Source: Leclercia sp. S52 (lineage in GTDB: Bacteria > Pseudomonadota > Gammaproteobacteria > Enterobacterales > Enterobacteriaceae). Taken from it: a stretch of DNA of 64,000 nt. Location: assembly GCF_039727615.1 (NCBI RefSeq), contig NZ_CP152474.1, forward strand, positions 3,906,001 through 3,970,000. Reading direction: 5' to 3'. Of this stretch, positions 10,298 to 20,057 are shown one piece after another. Each line of letters begins with the position of its first letter. Positions within the stretch are counted from its first letter, which is position 1. The notes under the pieces were generated by a model that saw only the letters and a list, made by a program, of their open reading frames with translations, was not told where the DNA came from and searched no databases. A program made the position numbers and the translations under genes.

Positions 10298-11140
10298 ATG
10301 TCTTACGAAAATCATGATGCCTTATCGGGTTTAACCCTGGGCAAAAGCACCGCCTACCGCGACATCTATGACGCCAGCCTGTTACAGGGCGTGCCGCGCA
10401 GTCTTAACCGCGATCCGCTGGGGCTGAAAGCCGATAGCCTGCCCTTCCACGGCGGCGATATCTGGACGCTGTATGAGCTGTCGTGGCTTAACGCCCGCGG
10501 ATTACCGCAGGTGGCAGTGGGTCACGTTGAGCTGGATTACACCAGCGTCAACCTGGTCGAGTCCAAAAGCTTTAAGCTCTACCTCAACAGCTTTAACCAG
10601 ACCCGCTTCGACAGCTGGGAAGCGGTGCAGCGCACGCTGGAACGCGACTTAAGCGCCTGCGCGCAGGGGAAAGTGACCGTTGCCCTCTACCGGATTGACG
10701 AGCTGGAGGGTCAGCCGATCGCCCACTTCCACGGCACCTGCATTGATGAGCAGGACATTGAGATCGACAACTACCAGTTTGATACCGCCTGGCTGGAAAA
10801 TGCCGCCAGCGGCAAAGTGGTGGAGGAAACGCTGGTCAGCCACCTGCTGAAATCCAACTGTCTTATCACCCATCAGCCTGACTGGGGTTCGGTACAGATC
10901 CAGTATCGCGGCGCAAAAATCGATCGCGAGAAGCTGTTGCGCTACCTGGTCTCTTTCCGTAACCACAATGAGTTCCACGAGCAGTGCGTGGAGCGCATCT
11001 TCAACGACATTCTGCATTTCTGCCAGCCAGAGACGCTGAGCGTCTACGCCCGCTATACCCGCCGCGGCGGGCTGGATATCAATCCGTGGCGCAGCAACAG
11101 CGATTTTGTTCCGGCAATCGGTCGTTTAGTCCGCCAGTAA
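10298..11140 (+). CDS. queF: NADPH-dependent 7-cyano-7-deazaguanine reductase
   Basis: Reduces preQ0 to preQ1 in queuosine tRNA modification. This is the long two-domain (YgcM-like) form, 280 aa. The QueF motif [17 protein letters not shown] is at residues 88-104; the active-site Cys is Cys188 and the acid Asp195, in [13 protein letters not shown], matching C190 and D197 of E. coli by alignment. Ends with [13 protein letters not shown]. Single-gene unit, divergent from syd. Confidence 0.95.
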   Translation: MSYENHDALSGLTLGKSTAYRDIYDASLLQGVPRSLNRDPLGLKADSLPFHGGDIWTLYELSWLNARGLPQVAVGHVELDYTSVNLVESKSFKLYLNSFNQTRFDSWEAVQRTLERDLSACAQGKVTVALYRIDELEGQPIAHFHGTCIDEQDIEIDNYQFDTAWLENAASGKVVEETLVSHLLKSNCLITHQPDWGSVQIQYRGAKIDREKLLRYLVSFRNHNEFHEQCVERIFNDILHFCQPETLSVYARYTRRGGLDINPWRSNSDFVPAIGRLVRQ

Positions 11141-11150
11141 GATAAATAAA

Positions 11151-11191
11151 TTCACAATATGCGCGGTCCGTTCCGCGCTTTAGGTTGTGAA
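11151..11191. repeat. Interrupted inverted repeat after queF
   Basis: Two nested arms pair: TTCACAA/TTGTGAA outside (11151-11157 and 11185-11191) and GCGCGG/CCGCGC inside (11161-11166 and 11173-11178). There is no T-run, so it is probably not a canonical terminator; it may attenuate or process the queF message. Confidence 0.5.
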
Positions 11192-11256
11192 AGGTCATAA
11201 GCCAGGGCTATTGTAATCAACAGGGAAAGACGATAAACGTCCCGTAAGGAGCTCAC

Positions 11257-12621
11257 TTGATTACACATATTAGCCCGCTTGGCTCAATGGATATGTTGTC
11301 GCAGCTGGAAGTGGACATGCTCAAGAGCACGGCCAGCAGCGATCTTTATCAACTGTTTCGCAACTGTTCACTTGCCGTTCTGAACTCCGGTAGCCTCACC
11401 GACAACAGCAAAGAGCTGCTGTCCCGCTTTGAAAGCTTTGATATTAACGTGCTGCGCCGCGAACGTGGCGTGAAGCTGGAGCTGATTAACCCGCCGGAAG
11501 ATGCCTTTGTTGACGGGCGAATTATTCGCGCGCTGCAGGCCAACCTGTTTGCCGTCCTGCGCGATATCCTGTTTGTGAATGGGCAGATCAGTAACGCCGG
11601 TCGTTTTCAGCATCTGAATCTGGAAAGCTCGGCGCATATCACCAACCTGGTGTTCTCTATTCTGCGTAACGCCCGCGCCCTGCACGTGGGCGAAGCTCCA
11701 AGCATGGTAGTGTGCTGGGGCGGTCACTCCATTAACGAAACCGAATACCTTTACGCCCGTCGCGTGGGCACCCAACTGGGGCTGCGCGAGCTGAACATCT
11801 GCACCGGCTGTGGTCCGGGCGCGATGGAAGCGCCAATGAAGGGCGCGGCGGTGGGTCATGCCCAGCAGCGCTATAAAGAGGGCCGTTTCATCGGTATGAC
11901 CGAGCCATCGATTATTGCCGCTGAGCCGCCGAATCCGCTGGTCAACGAACTGATCATCATGCCGGATATCGAGAAACGTCTTGAGGCGTTTGTCCGTATC
12001 GCGCACGGGATAATCATCTTCCCGGGCGGCGTAGGTACCGCAGAAGAGCTGCTTTATCTGCTGGGCATTCTGATGCATCCGGCTAACCAGGATCAGGTTC
12101 TGCCGCTGATCCTGACCGGCCCGAAGGAGAGCGCAGACTACTTCCGCGTGCTGGATGAATTCATCGTGCATACCCTGGGTGAGGCGGCACGCCGTCACTA
12201 TCGCATCATCATTGATGATGCCGCCGAAGTGGCGCGCCTGATGAAAAAAGCCATGCCGCTGGTGAAAGAGAACCGTCGCGATACCGGGGATGCCTACAGC
12301 TTTAACTGGTCAATCCGCATTTCACCGGATCTGCAGATCCCGTTCGAGCCGTCGCATGAAAACATGGCCAACCTGAAACTGTATCCGGATCAGCCGGTTG
12401 AAGTACTGGCCGCCGATCTGCGTCGCGCCTTCTCGGGCATCGTGGCGGGTAACGTCAAAGAGGTGGGTATCCAGGCTATCGAAGAGTTTGGTCCGTATAA
12501 AATTCATGGCGACCGCGACATGATGCGCCGCATGGACGATCTCCTGCAGGGCTTTGTCGCCCAGCACCGTATGAAGCTTCCCGGCTCTGCCTATATCCCC
12601 TGTTACGAGATTTCAGCGTAA
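11257..12621 (+). CDS. ppnN: Pyrimidine/purine nucleotide 5'-monophosphate nucleosidase
   Basis: Cleaves nucleoside monophosphates to base and ribose 5-phosphate; the E. coli enzyme binds (p)ppGpp. The protein is 454 aa with a LOG-fold core: [18 protein letters not shown] and the nucleotide-loop motif [15 protein letters not shown]. The start is TTG at 11257 ([17 protein letters not shown]), preceded by TAAGGAG; the same rare start is used in E. coli. Flanks outside the Rossmann core match the PpnN-specific N- and C-terminal domains. It is followed by a strong terminator. Confidence 0.95.
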   Translation: MITHISPLGSMDMLSQLEVDMLKSTASSDLYQLFRNCSLAVLNSGSLTDNSKELLSRFESFDINVLRRERGVKLELINPPEDAFVDGRIIRALQANLFAVLRDILFVNGQISNAGRFQHLNLESSAHITNLVFSILRNARALHVGEAPSMVVCWGGHSINETEYLYARRVGTQLGLRELNICTGCGPGAMEAPMKGAAVGHAQQRYKEGRFIGMTEPSIIAAEPPNPLVNELIIMPDIEKRLEAFVRIAHGIIIFPGGVGTAEELLYLLGILMHPANQDQVLPLILTGPKESADYFRVLDEFIVHTLGEAARRHYRIIIDDAAEVARLMKKAMPLVKENRRDTGDAYSFNWSIRISPDLQIPFEPSHENMANLKLYPDQPVEVLAADLRRAFSGIVAGNVKEVGIQAIEEFGPYKIHGDRDMMRRMDDLLQGFVAQHRMKLPGSAYIPCYEISA

Positions 12622-12627
12622 CGCTCT

Positions 12628-12690
12628 GCCCGGCACGCATGCCGGGCGCTCCCTCACGCCGGGAATGGCCTTTCGCTTCCCGGCTTTTTT
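12628..12690 (+). terminator. REP-like hairpin and intrinsic terminator after ppnN
   Basis: Two hairpins in tandem. GCCCGGCA/TGCCGGGC at 12628-12647 resembles a REP element. GCCGGGAA/TTCCCGGC at 12658-12684 is followed by TTTTTT and is a convincing rho-independent terminator. Confidence 0.85.
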
Positions 12691-13163
12691 ATTACCTTCA
12701 GCGACATGCCCTGTCTTGCAACATCACTATTACTTATCTTTTTGCTATTTCATAACGCAACGCAAACGATTACGTTGTTTTACAGAGCGTGATTTATTAG
12801 CCACAAACGCCATAAAGCACGAAAAAATCCTCTAAACCGACGCTTTTACAGCGTATGCCTCCTATCTTTCAGGGGGATCTATCTCGCCTCATATCGTTAA
12901 TGGTAGCCTTCGCGCCCAGAAATTCGTCGTGACGTTTTCTTAGCAGATAAATGGTCTAAAGATACCCACATCATAAGTGGATTATCGCATTTGAGATCGG
13001 GATCACTGATAGATCCATTACTAAAATGTATCTTTCCGCCCGCCGATAGTTACGGAGAAAAATTATATAAAAACCGTCGCTGAGCGAATTTCATATTACG
13101 AATAGCCCTTTTTGCACTGAATTTGACCAGAAACCTGACATTAGCTACTTCCTGGAGACACAG
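12691..13163 (+). promoter_or_regulatory. Long upstream region of sdaC (473 bp) with a CRP-like site
   Basis: No gene seen; AT-rich compared with its flanks. TGAGATCGGGATCACT at 12992-13007 fits the CRP half-site pattern TGTGA-N6-TCACA with one mismatch in each arm. E. coli sdaC is known to respond to CRP and Lrp, and the length suits several regulators. CTGGAGACACAG just before the ATG serves as ribosome-binding site. Exact promoter elements are not assigned. Confidence 0.45.
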
Positions 13164-14453
13164 ATGGAAACCACTCAAACCAGCACCGTTGCTTCGCTTG
13201 AAACCCGAAGTGGATGGCGTAAAACAGATACCATGTGGATGCTTGGCCTTTACGGCACAGCAATCGGCGCTGGTGTTCTCTTCCTTCCTATTAACGCAGG
13301 TGTGGGCGGCTTAATTCCGCTGATCATCATGGCGATCATCGCCTTCCCGATGACCTACTTTGCTCACCGCGGCCTGACCCGTTTTGTGCTCTCTGGTAAA
13401 AACCCGGGCGAAGACATCACCGAAGTGGTTGAAGAGCATTTCGGTATTGGCGCAGGTAAACTGATTACCCTGCTCTACTTCTTTGCCATCTACCCAATCC
13501 TGCTGGTTTATAGCGTGGCTATCACCAACACCGTAGACAGCTTCATGACCCACCAGTTGGGCATGACCCCGCCGCCACGCGCCATTCTGTCGCTGATCCT
13601 GATCGTCGGCATGATGACCATCGTGCGCTTCGGTGAGCAGATGATTGTGAAGGCAATGAGCGTGCTGGTGTTCCCGTTTGTTATCGCTCTGATGGTGCTG
13701 GCCTGCTACCTGATCCCACAGTGGAACGGCGCGGCGCTGGAAACGCTGTCCCTGAGCAGCGCGTCTGCAACCGGCAACGGCCTGTGGATGACCCTGTGGC
13801 TGGCAATCCCGGTAATGGTCTTCTCCTTCAACCACTCCCCGATCATCTCCTCCTTTGCGGTAGCGAAGCGTGAAGAGTACGGTCAGGGTGCCGAGAAGAA
13901 GTGTTCCAGCATCCTGGCTCGCGCTCACGTGATGATGGTTATCACCGTTATGTTCTTCGTCTTCAGCTGCGTACTGAGCCTCGCTCCGGCGGATCTGGCA
14001 GCAGCAAAAGCACAGAACATCTCGATTCTCTCTTACCTGGCGAACCACTTTAACGCACCGGTTATTGCCTGGATGGCACCAATCATCGCCATTATCGCGA
14101 TTACCAAATCCTTCCTCGGCCACTACCTGGGCGCACGTGAAGGCTTTAACGGCATGGTGATTAAATCTCTGCGCGGTAAAGGTAAGAGCATTGAAATCAA
14201 CAAGCTGAACAAAATCACTGCGCTGTTCATGCTGCTGACCACCTGGGCGGTTGCTACCCTGAACCCGAGCATCCTCGGGATGATCGAAACCCTGGGCGGC
14301 CCGGTTATCGCGATGATTCTGTTCCTGATGCCGATGTACGCGATTCAGAAAGTGCCAGCGATGCGTAAATACAGCGGCCAGATCAGCAACGTCTTCGTTG
14401 TGATTATGGGTCTGATTGCTATCTCCGCTATCTTCTTCTCGCTGTTCGCTTAA
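13164..14453 (+). CDS. sdaC: Serine:H+ symporter SdaC
   Basis: Inner-membrane L-serine transporter of the hydroxy/aromatic amino acid permease family, 429 aa as in E. coli. About 11 hydrophobic segments; recognisable stretches are [19 protein letters not shown] (TM1), [34 protein letters not shown] and [15 protein letters not shown]. Located 63 bp before sdaB, the matching deaminase, with an intercistronic hairpin between them. Confidence 0.96.
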   Translation: METTQTSTVASLETRSGWRKTDTMWMLGLYGTAIGAGVLFLPINAGVGGLIPLIIMAIIAFPMTYFAHRGLTRFVLSGKNPGEDITEVVEEHFGIGAGKLITLLYFFAIYPILLVYSVAITNTVDSFMTHQLGMTPPPRAILSLILIVGMMTIVRFGEQMIVKAMSVLVFPFVIALMVLACYLIPQWNGAALETLSLSSASATGNGLWMTLWLAIPVMVFSFNHSPIISSFAVAKREEYGQGAEKKCSSILARAHVMMVITVMFFVFSCVLSLAPADLAAAKAQNISILSYLANHFNAPVIAWMAPIIAIIAITKSFLGHYLGAREGFNGMVIKSLRGKGKSIEINKLNKITALFMLLTTWAVATLNPSILGMIETLGGPVIAMILFLMPMYAIQKVPAMRKYSGQISNVFVVIMGLIAISAIFFSLFA

Positions 14454-14461
14454 TTCCTCCC

Positions 14462-14481
14462 GCGCCGTCTTCGGACGGCGC
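14462..14481 (+). promoter_or_regulatory. UUCG-loop hairpin between sdaC and sdaB
   Basis: GCGCCGTC, TTCG, GACGGCGC: a perfect 8-bp stem with the very stable UUCG tetraloop, no T-run. Probably an mRNA stability or processing element separating the two cistrons rather than a terminator. Confidence 0.6.
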
Positions 14482-14516
14482 ACTCTTCTCCCAAGACGTA
14501 AAGCAACGGACGCATC

Positions 14517-15884
14517 ATGATTAGCGTTTTCGATATTTTCAAAATTGGTATTGGTCCATCCAGCTCGCACACCGTCGGGCCGATGAAAGCCGGTAAACAG
14601 TTCACGGACGATCTTATTGCACGCGGAATGCTGCACGACACGACCCGCGTGGTGGTGGATGTTTACGGCTCCCTGTCGCTGACCGGCAAAGGTCACCATA
14701 CCGATATCGCCATTATTATGGGCCTGGCGGGCAACCTGCCGGATAGCGTCGATATTGACGCCATCCCGGGGTTCATCCAGGACGTTAACACCCACAGCCG
14801 CCTGCTGCTGGCGAAGGGTGAACATGAAGTTGAATTCCCGGTTGATCGCTGCATGAATTTCCATGCCGACAACCTGTCACTGCACGAAAACGGCATGCGG
14901 ATCACCGCGCTGGCAGGCGACAAGGTGATTTACAGCCAAACCTATTACTCCATCGGCGGCGGTTTTATCGTCGACGAAGACCATTTTGGCCAGAGCGACA
15001 GCGCGCCTGTGGCGGTCCCGTATCCGTACAAATCGGCGGCCGACCTCCAGCGCCATTGCCAGGAAAGTGGTCTGTCACTCTCCGGCCTGATGATGCAAAA
15101 CGAGCTGGCTTTGCACAGCAAAGCCGAGCTGGAACAGCACTTTGCCAACGTCTGGGAAGTGATGCGCGGCGGTATTGAACGCGGTATCACTACCGAGGGC
15201 GTTCTGCCGGGCAAACTGCGCGTCCCTCGTCGTGCTGCCGCCCTGCGCCGCATGCTGGTCAGCAGCGACAAAACCACCAGCGACCCGATGGCGGTGGTGG
15301 ACTGGATCAACATGTTCGCACTGGCGGTGAATGAAGAGAACGCCGCCGGTGGCCGCGTGGTCACCGCGCCAACTAACGGTGCCTGCGGTATCGTTCCGGC
15401 GGTGCTGGCCTATTACGACAAGTTTATTCGCGAAGTGAATGCTAACTCGCTAGCCCGCTATCTGCTGGTCACCAGTGCCATTGGCTCGCTGTATAAGATG
15501 AACGCTTCCATCTCCGGCGCGGAAGTGGGCTGCCAGGGCGAAGTGGGCGTTGCCTGCTCGATGGCGGCAGCGGGTCTGGCGGAGCTGCTGGGCGGTAGCC
15601 CGACGCAGGTCTGCATTGCAGCAGAGATCGGGATGGAGCATAACCTCGGTCTGACCTGCGATCCGGTGGCCGGTCAGGTGCAGGTGCCGTGTATCGAGCG
15701 TAACGCGATTGCCTCCGTGAAGGCGGTCAACGCCGCGCGTATGGCGCTGCGCCGTACCAGCGAGCCGCGCGTCTGCCTCGATAAAGTGATCGAAACCATG
15801 TACGAGACCGGGAAAGACATGAACGCCAAATACCGCGAAACCTCCCGCGGTGGTCTGGCGATGAAGATTGTCACCTGCGACTAA
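14517..15884 (+). CDS. sdaB: L-serine ammonia-lyase (deaminase II)
   Basis: Converts L-serine to pyruvate and ammonia using an oxygen-labile [4Fe-4S] cluster. The protein is 455 aa. The N-terminal beta domain holds GIGPSSSHTVGPM (residues 11-23) and a region up to about 150; the C-terminal alpha domain contains TAPTNGACGIVPA, EVGCQGEVGVACSMAAAG and AEIGMEHNLGLTCDPVAG with the conserved cysteines. The second of two SD genes in E. coli; proximity to sdaC identifies it as sdaB rather than sdaA. Confidence 0.95.
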   Translation: MISVFDIFKIGIGPSSSHTVGPMKAGKQFTDDLIARGMLHDTTRVVVDVYGSLSLTGKGHHTDIAIIMGLAGNLPDSVDIDAIPGFIQDVNTHSRLLLAKGEHEVEFPVDRCMNFHADNLSLHENGMRITALAGDKVIYSQTYYSIGGGFIVDEDHFGQSDSAPVAVPYPYKSAADLQRHCQESGLSLSGLMMQNELALHSKAELEQHFANVWEVMRGGIERGITTEGVLPGKLRVPRRAAALRRMLVSSDKTTSDPMAVVDWINMFALAVNEENAAGGRVVTAPTNGACGIVPAVLAYYDKFIREVNANSLARYLLVTSAIGSLYKMNASISGAEVGCQGEVGVACSMAAAGLAELLGGSPTQVCIAAEIGMEHNLGLTCDPVAGQVQVPCIERNAIASVKAVNAARMALRRTSEPRVCLDKVIETMYETGKDMNAKYRETSRGGLAMKIVTCD

Positions 15885-15891
15885 GTCCAAA

Positions 15892-15918
15892 AAGGAGCCT
15901 CGTTTTGCGAGGCTCCTT
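15892..15918 (+). terminator. Hairpin terminator after sdaB
   Basis: AAGGAGCCTCG, loop TTTTG, CGAGGCTCCTT: an 11-bp perfect stem starting 8 bp after the stop codon. The following T-run is short, so termination may be incomplete. Confidence 0.75.
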
Positions 15919-15997
15919 CCTGAACGCCCCGCCACACGTAGTTTCCCCCCCGCCGACAGTGTTACCCTTATTTGACTGAACAGAAGGGAGAAAATCT

Positions 15998-16756
15998 GTG
16001 GCCGTTCATTTGCTTATTGTCGACGCGCTGAACCTTATCCGGCGCATCCACGCGGTTCAGGGCACGCCCTGCAAGGATACCTGCCTTAACGCGCTGGAGC
16101 AGCTTATTCGCCACAGCCAGCCCAGCCACGTGGTCGCCGTGTTTGACGATGAAGCCCGTAACAGCGGCTGGCGACATCAGCGCCTCCCGGATTACAAAGC
16201 CGGGCGCGTGCCCATGCCGGACGACCTGCACGCCGAAATGCCCGCCATTCGCGCCGCCTTTGAACAGCGCGGGGTTCCCTGCTGGGGCGCCCAGGGCAAC
16301 GAAGCCGACGATCTGGCCGCTACCCTGGCGGTAAAAGTCGCCAGCGCCGGGCATCAGGCTACCATCGTCTCGACCGATAAGGGCTATTGCCAGCTGCTTT
16401 CGCCCACCATCCGCATCCGCGACTATTTCCAGAAACGCTGGCTCGACGCCCCCTTTATCGCCAGTGAGTTTGGCGTCTCGCCGCAGCAGCTGCCGGATTA
16501 CTGGGGGCTGGCGGGGATCAGCAGCTCAAAAGTGCCGGGCGTTACCGGGATTGGCCCGAAAAGCGCGGCCCAGCTCCTGACCGATTTTCAGGATCTGGAG
16601 GGGATTTACGCCCATCTGGATGAGGTGCCGGAGAAGTGGCGCAAAAAGCTGGAAGCGCATAAAGAGATGGCGTTTATCTGCCGGGACGTGGCGCGGTTGC
16701 AGACCGATTTACAGTTAGACGGGAATTTGCAGCAGCTACGGTTAGATCGAGTGTGA
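15998..16756 (+). CDS. xni: Flap endonuclease Xni (ExoIX)
   Basis: 5'-nuclease/flap endonuclease homologous to the N-terminal domain of DNA polymerase I, 252 aa. The start is GTG at 15998 ([21 protein letters not shown]), with AGGGAG upstream. Conserved acidic sites occur in [28 protein letters not shown] and [10 protein letters not shown]; the helix-hairpin-helix region is [17 protein letters not shown]. The Xni subgroup lacks some metal ligands of site II, but I did not map every ligand. Confidence 0.94.
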   Translation: MAVHLLIVDALNLIRRIHAVQGTPCKDTCLNALEQLIRHSQPSHVVAVFDDEARNSGWRHQRLPDYKAGRVPMPDDLHAEMPAIRAAFEQRGVPCWGAQGNEADDLAATLAVKVASAGHQATIVSTDKGYCQLLSPTIRIRDYFQKRWLDAPFIASEFGVSPQQLPDYWGLAGISSSKVPGVTGIGPKSAAQLLTDFQDLEGIYAHLDEVPEKWRKKLEAHKEMAFICRDVARLQTDLQLDGNLQQLRLDRV

Positions 16757-16760
16757 GTTC

Positions 16761-16793
16761 ATGCCCGGTGGCGCTTCGCTTACCGGGCCTACG
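16761..16793 (+). repeat. REP element
   Basis: ATGCCCGGTGGCGCTTCGCT, then TACCGGGCCTACG: the palindromic REP pattern GCCCGG-TGGCGC-TTC-GCTTACCGGGCCTAC. It lies between convergent xni and rlmM, next to a CCCTCTCCC-type repeat. A similar copy is at 48897. Confidence 0.85.
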
Positions 16794-16800
16794 ATCTGGA

Positions 16801-16836
16801 TCCCCTCTCCCTATGGGAGAGGGTTAGGGTGAGGGA
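16801..16836 (+). repeat. CCCTCTCCC-type intergenic palindromic repeat, copy 2
   Basis: CCCTCTCCC, TAT, GGGAGAGGG followed by TTAGGGTGAGGG. Ends 3 bp before the rlmM stop codon, just as copy 1 ends at the garK stop. It lacks the GCACGGACGAT flank of copies 1 and 3. Confidence 0.8.
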
Positions 16837-16839
16837 TAA

Positions 16840-17940
16840 CTATCTCTCGTCGCGACGACCACCCACTGCAGCCCACCAGCGGCGGATGTGTACGGTGACT
16901 TCTTCGCGATCGTGGTACAGCTGGCGAGCCTGAATCACTACGTTAATACCGTGTTCATCCATCTGCTCCTGAATGTAGGCCAGGTTCTGAGAGACCTCCT
17001 CATAGCGCTTTTTCATCGGCAGCTTGAGGTTAAAAATGGTCTCACGACACCAGCCGTTGACCAGCCAGGAGGCCATCAGCGCCGCTACTTTCGCCGGCTT
17101 CTCTACCATGTCGCACACCATCCAGGAGATGTTGTTGCGGGTTGGGCGATAGCGGAAACCATCTTCACGTAGCCAGGTCACCTGCCCGGTATCCATCAGG
17201 CTTTGCGCCATCGGGCCGTTGTCGACGGAGGAAACCCACATGTTGCGTTTCACCAGCTGATAGGTCCAGCCGCCGGGACAGGCACCCAGATCGACCGCGT
17301 ACATGCCGTTTGCCAGGCGTTCATCCCACTCATCGGCGGGAATAAAGACGTGAAACGCCTCTTCAAGCTTCAGCGTTGAACGGCTCGGGGCATCGGCCGG
17401 GAACCGCAGACGTGGGATGCCCATAAAGAACGGTGAGTTATTGGTGGTGTAGGAATAACCGGCATAACAGCAGCCTGGGGCGATAAAGAAGATATGCACC
17501 ACGGGACGTTTTGGCGTCTCGTAGTTGGTCAACACGCCCGCTTCACGCAGAGCCGCGCGCAGCGGCACGGTGAACTTACGGCAGAACTTCATCAGCTCTT
17601 TGCTTTCGTTGGTATCGGCGACTTCAACGCGCAGATCGCCACCCTTCTCCACCACGCCCTGCAGCATGCCAACAATCGGCGTAATGCGATCTTCAGGCGG
17701 CAGATCTTTCAGCAGTTCACCCGCGACAAACATCTGACGGGCAAAAATCAGCGAGCTGAACGGCAGGTCACGAACCAGTTTTTCCGCGTCATCAGCCTGA
17801 TAGCACTCGAAAACGACATAGCCCGCATTCTCTTTCACGCGGGCAAAACCAAACACTTCGCGCTTCGCGGCTTTATCAGTGATCTCCGCGGCACACTCTT
17901 TTTCAAAGCCCGGGCGACAATATAAGACAACTTTATTCAT
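16840..17940 (-). CDS. rlmM: 23S rRNA 2'-O-ribose C2498 methyltransferase
   Basis: Methylates the ribose of C2498 in 23S rRNA using SAM. The start is taken at [15 protein letters not shown] (ATG ending at 17940) because it aligns with the E. coli start; a second ATG two codons upstream is less likely. The protein is 366 aa: an N-terminal THUMP-like domain followed by a Rossmann methyltransferase with the SAM loop [17 protein letters not shown]. It ends [10 protein letters not shown]. Its start overlaps the end of ygdD by 8 bp. Confidence 0.95.
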   Translation of the reverse strand: MNKVVLYCRPGFEKECAAEITDKAAKREVFGFARVKENAGYVVFECYQADDAEKLVRDLPFSSLIFARQMFVAGELLKDLPPEDRITPIVGMLQGVVEKGGDLRVEVADTNESKELMKFCRKFTVPLRAALREAGVLTNYETPKRPVVHIFFIAPGCCYAGYSYTTNNSPFFMGIPRLRFPADAPSRSTLKLEEAFHVFIPADEWDERLANGMYAVDLGACPGGWTYQLVKRNMWVSSVDNGPMAQSLMDTGQVTWLREDGFRYRPTRNNISWMVCDMVEKPAKVAALMASWLVNGWCRETIFNLKLPMKKRYEEVSQNLAYIQEQMDEHGINVVIQARQLYHDREEVTVHIRRWWAAVGGRRDER

Positions 17941-18328
17941 GAACAACGCCCTTGCGTTTCAGACGGAACGAACCGATTAACATTAATACCCACCCGACCA
18001 GGAAGCTGACGCCGCCGACCGGGGTAACAAACGCCCACAGGCGTAAATGCGACAGCGCAAGGCAGTACAGGCTACCGCTGAAGAGCACGGTACCCAGCGC
18101 CATAAACACGCTGCTCCAGTAAAACCAGATACTGATACGGCGCTGCATGGCCACGGCTAATCCGAAGATCGCCAGGGTATGAAACGCCTGATATTCCAGA
18201 CCGGTGTGGATCCAGCCCATCTCCACCACACCCAGGGATTTGCGTAAAACATGTGCGCCAAAAGCGCCCAGGGCAACAAAAATAAAGCCACTCACCGCGG
18301 CAAAAATCAGCATAAAACGGCTGGTCAT
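17933..18328 (-). CDS. ygdD: DUF423 inner-membrane protein YgdD
   Basis: Small hydrophobic protein (131 aa) with four predicted membrane helices: about residues 3-24 ([21 protein letters not shown]), 45-62, 70-92 and 98-122. DUF423 members have no established function. Overlaps rlmM by 8 bp and follows gcvA on the same strand, 45 bp downstream; this trio is conserved in E. coli. Confidence 0.92.
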   Translation of the reverse strand: MTSRFMLIFAAVSGFIFVALGAFGAHVLRKSLGVVEMGWIHTGLEYQAFHTLAIFGLAVAMQRRISIWFYWSSVFMALGTVLFSGSLYCLALSHLRLWAFVTPVGGVSFLVGWVLMLIGSFRLKRKGVVHE

Positions 18329-18373
18329 GTTTCTGTCCTGAAGTTATGCGCGTCCTGCGCGCAAAAGAAAGTG

Positions 18374-19288
18374 TTACTCGTACCGAAAGCGGAATTTTTC
18401 TTGCTCGTTGGCCGCCTTTGCCAGGATCCACTGGCGAAACGCGGCTATTTTACCCAGTTCTGCCTGACTGTCATGACAAACCAGATAAAAAGCGTTCTTG
18501 CTGACCAGAACATCATTAAAGGGGCAGACCAGGCGGCCGGCCTCAATTTCGGACTGCGCCATGACGTTGTTAGCCAACGCCACGCCCTGTCCGTGGATGG
18601 CAGCCTGTAACACCATCGCACTGTGGCTGAAGATGGGGCCCTGCTGCACGTTTATATGGTTAAGACCAAGCTGGCGGGTATAAGTTTGCCAGTCGCGGCG
18701 AGAAGCATCATGTAAAAGCGTATGCTGCGCCAGATTTTCCGGCGCTTTTAGCGCTTTTTCGCCTGTTAAGAGTAGTGGCGAGCAGACCGGCAGCAAATAT
18801 TCGGCGTACAATTTTTCGACACGCAGGCCTGGCCAGTTGCCGCGGCCATAGAAAATCGCTACGTCAACGTCGTCTGCCAGCTTGTCTTCCTGACGGTCGA
18901 CGGCCTGGATTCGGACATCGATTCCCGGATAAGCTGAGTTAAAGCTTGAGAGTCTCGGCACCAGCCACTGAATGGCAAAACTGGGCAATAAACTGACCGT
19001 CAGCGCCCCTTTGGCACTGCGCGCCTGTAACTTACGCGTCGCCTCGGTCAGCTGGGAAAATATCTCTTTAATATCCTGAAAATAGCTCTGCCCCTCTTCC
19101 GTCAGAAGCAGGGAACGGTTGCGGCGGCGGAACAGCTTGAGGCCCAGAAAATCCTCAAGAGACTTGATTTGATGACTTACTGCGGCCTGAGTCACAAAAA
19201 GCTCATCGGCCGCGCGCGTGAAACTTAAATGGCGGGCGGCAGCATCAAATACACGTAATGCATTAAGGGGTGGTAATCGCTTGGACAT
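18374..19288 (-). CDS. gcvA: GcvA, LysR-type regulator of the glycine cleavage system
   Basis: LysR-family regulator (304 aa) that activates or represses gcvTHP and activates the divergent gcvB RNA gene. N-terminal winged helix-turn-helix: LNALRVFDAAARHLSFTRAA, then ELFVTQAAVSHQIKSLEDFL; the effector-binding domain starts near residue 95 (GALTVSLLPSFAIQWLVPRL). Divergent from gcvB with 128 bp between, the arrangement known in enteric bacteria. Confidence 0.95.
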   Translation of the reverse strand: MSKRLPPLNALRVFDAAARHLSFTRAADELFVTQAAVSHQIKSLEDFLGLKLFRRRNRSLLLTEEGQSYFQDIKEIFSQLTEATRKLQARSAKGALTVSLLPSFAIQWLVPRLSSFNSAYPGIDVRIQAVDRQEDKLADDVDVAIFYGRGNWPGLRVEKLYAEYLLPVCSPLLLTGEKALKAPENLAQHTLLHDASRRDWQTYTRQLGLNHINVQQGPIFSHSAMVLQAAIHGQGVALANNVMAQSEIEAGRLVCPFNDVLVSKNAFYLVCHDSQAELGKIAAFRQWILAKAANEQEKFRFRYE

Positions 19289-19381
19289 GGTTATCTGGCT
19301 TAGATGTTAACGGCTTTTAACAAACAGGAAACAACGTTTAACCTATTAGTTTTTTTTATCTGAGCCATTATAAATTGTCCG

Positions 19382-19410
19382 TTGAGGAACTACCAGCAAA
19401 TACCTATAGT
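19382..19410 (+). promoter_or_regulatory. gcvB promoter
   Basis: A -35 element TTGAGG (19382-19387), 17-bp spacer and -10 element TATAGT (19405-19410), 6 bp before the GcvB 5' end. GcvA control is expected just upstream, in the gcvA-gcvB gap. Confidence 0.75.
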
Positions 19411-19416
19411 GGCGGC

Positions 19417-19624
19417 ACTTCCTGAGCCGGAACGAAAAGCTTTTTTTGGAATGCGTGTTCTGAAGGGCTTTTGGCTTACGGTTGTGATGTTGTGTTGTTG
19501 TGTTTGCAATTGGTCTGCGATTCAGACCTCGGTAGCGACGCTACCAATTTTTCACTTCCTGTACATTTACCCTGTCTGTCCATAGTGATTAATGTAGCAC
19601 CGCCCAATTGCGGTGCTTTTTTTT
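19417..19624 (+). ncRNA. gcvB: GcvB small regulatory RNA
   Basis: Hfq-dependent RNA of about 208 nt repressing many amino-acid and peptide transport genes. The 5' end ACTTCCTGAGCCGGAACGAA, the GU-rich R1 seed (TGTGATGTTGTGTTGTTGTG), the second seed TTACCCTGTCTGTCCATAG and the 3' terminator AGCACCGC/GCGGTGCT plus T8 (19596-19624) all match E. coli GcvB. The stretch between the 5' hairpin arms differs (AAGCTTTTTTTGGAATGCG), leaving the seed regions conserved. Confidence 0.96.
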
Positions 19625-19637
19625 GTCTGCAATTCCG

Positions 19638-19865
19638 TTAGTGGTCCAGCTCAACCATCTCTTTCACATCACTGCGGTTGATCTGCTGTTTGTTCCCGTT
19701 CGCATCCTTATACGAGATCATGCCGGTGTCATTATCGGTTTGCGGCTTACCTTCTGAGACGATAGAGCGGCCATCGTTGGTATGCATAACGTAGTTATTA
19801 CCGGAACAGGCGCTCAGTGCGAAAGTAAGCATACAGGCAGAAACAATTGCGACAGTCTTCTTCAT
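19638..19865 (-). CDS. ygdI: YgdI, small YgdI/YgdR-family lipoprotein
   Basis: 75-residue lipoprotein of unknown function. Start chosen at MKKTVAIVSACMLTF (ATG ending at 19865), directly after CTAAAGGAGAAGAAA. The signal peptide ends in the lipobox LSAC, so Cys20 should be lipidated; Ser at +2 suggests the outer membrane. The mature part is one SH3-like DUF903 domain (YVMHTNDGRSIVSEGKPQTD). Its paralogue ygdR is also in this window (47410). Confidence 0.93.
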   Translation of the reverse strand: MKKTVAIVSACMLTFALSACSGNNYVMHTNDGRSIVSEGKPQTDNDTGMISYKDANGNKQQINRSDVKEMVELDH

Positions 19866-20057
19866 TTTCTTCTCCTTTAGCAATTAATGCTATCTAAACC
19901 ATGTTTCAGAACAGGCTAAAACATCTTCCTGACACTATTTCAGCATAACCTGCTTCGTCTGTTGCGCCAGGATAAACAGACAAATCCGATAGAGATCAAC
20001 CTCCTTGCCCTGCCGCTGAATTTGCGCGACGATCTCTTCATGATGAAGAGGAACTCC

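Noticed and set aside
13311..14864. Long open frame (517 codons) on the minus strand across sdaC and the start of sdaB
   Set aside because: Fully antisense to two well-conserved genes and rich in His, Gln and Asp runs typical of the complement of membrane-protein codons; no plausible product.
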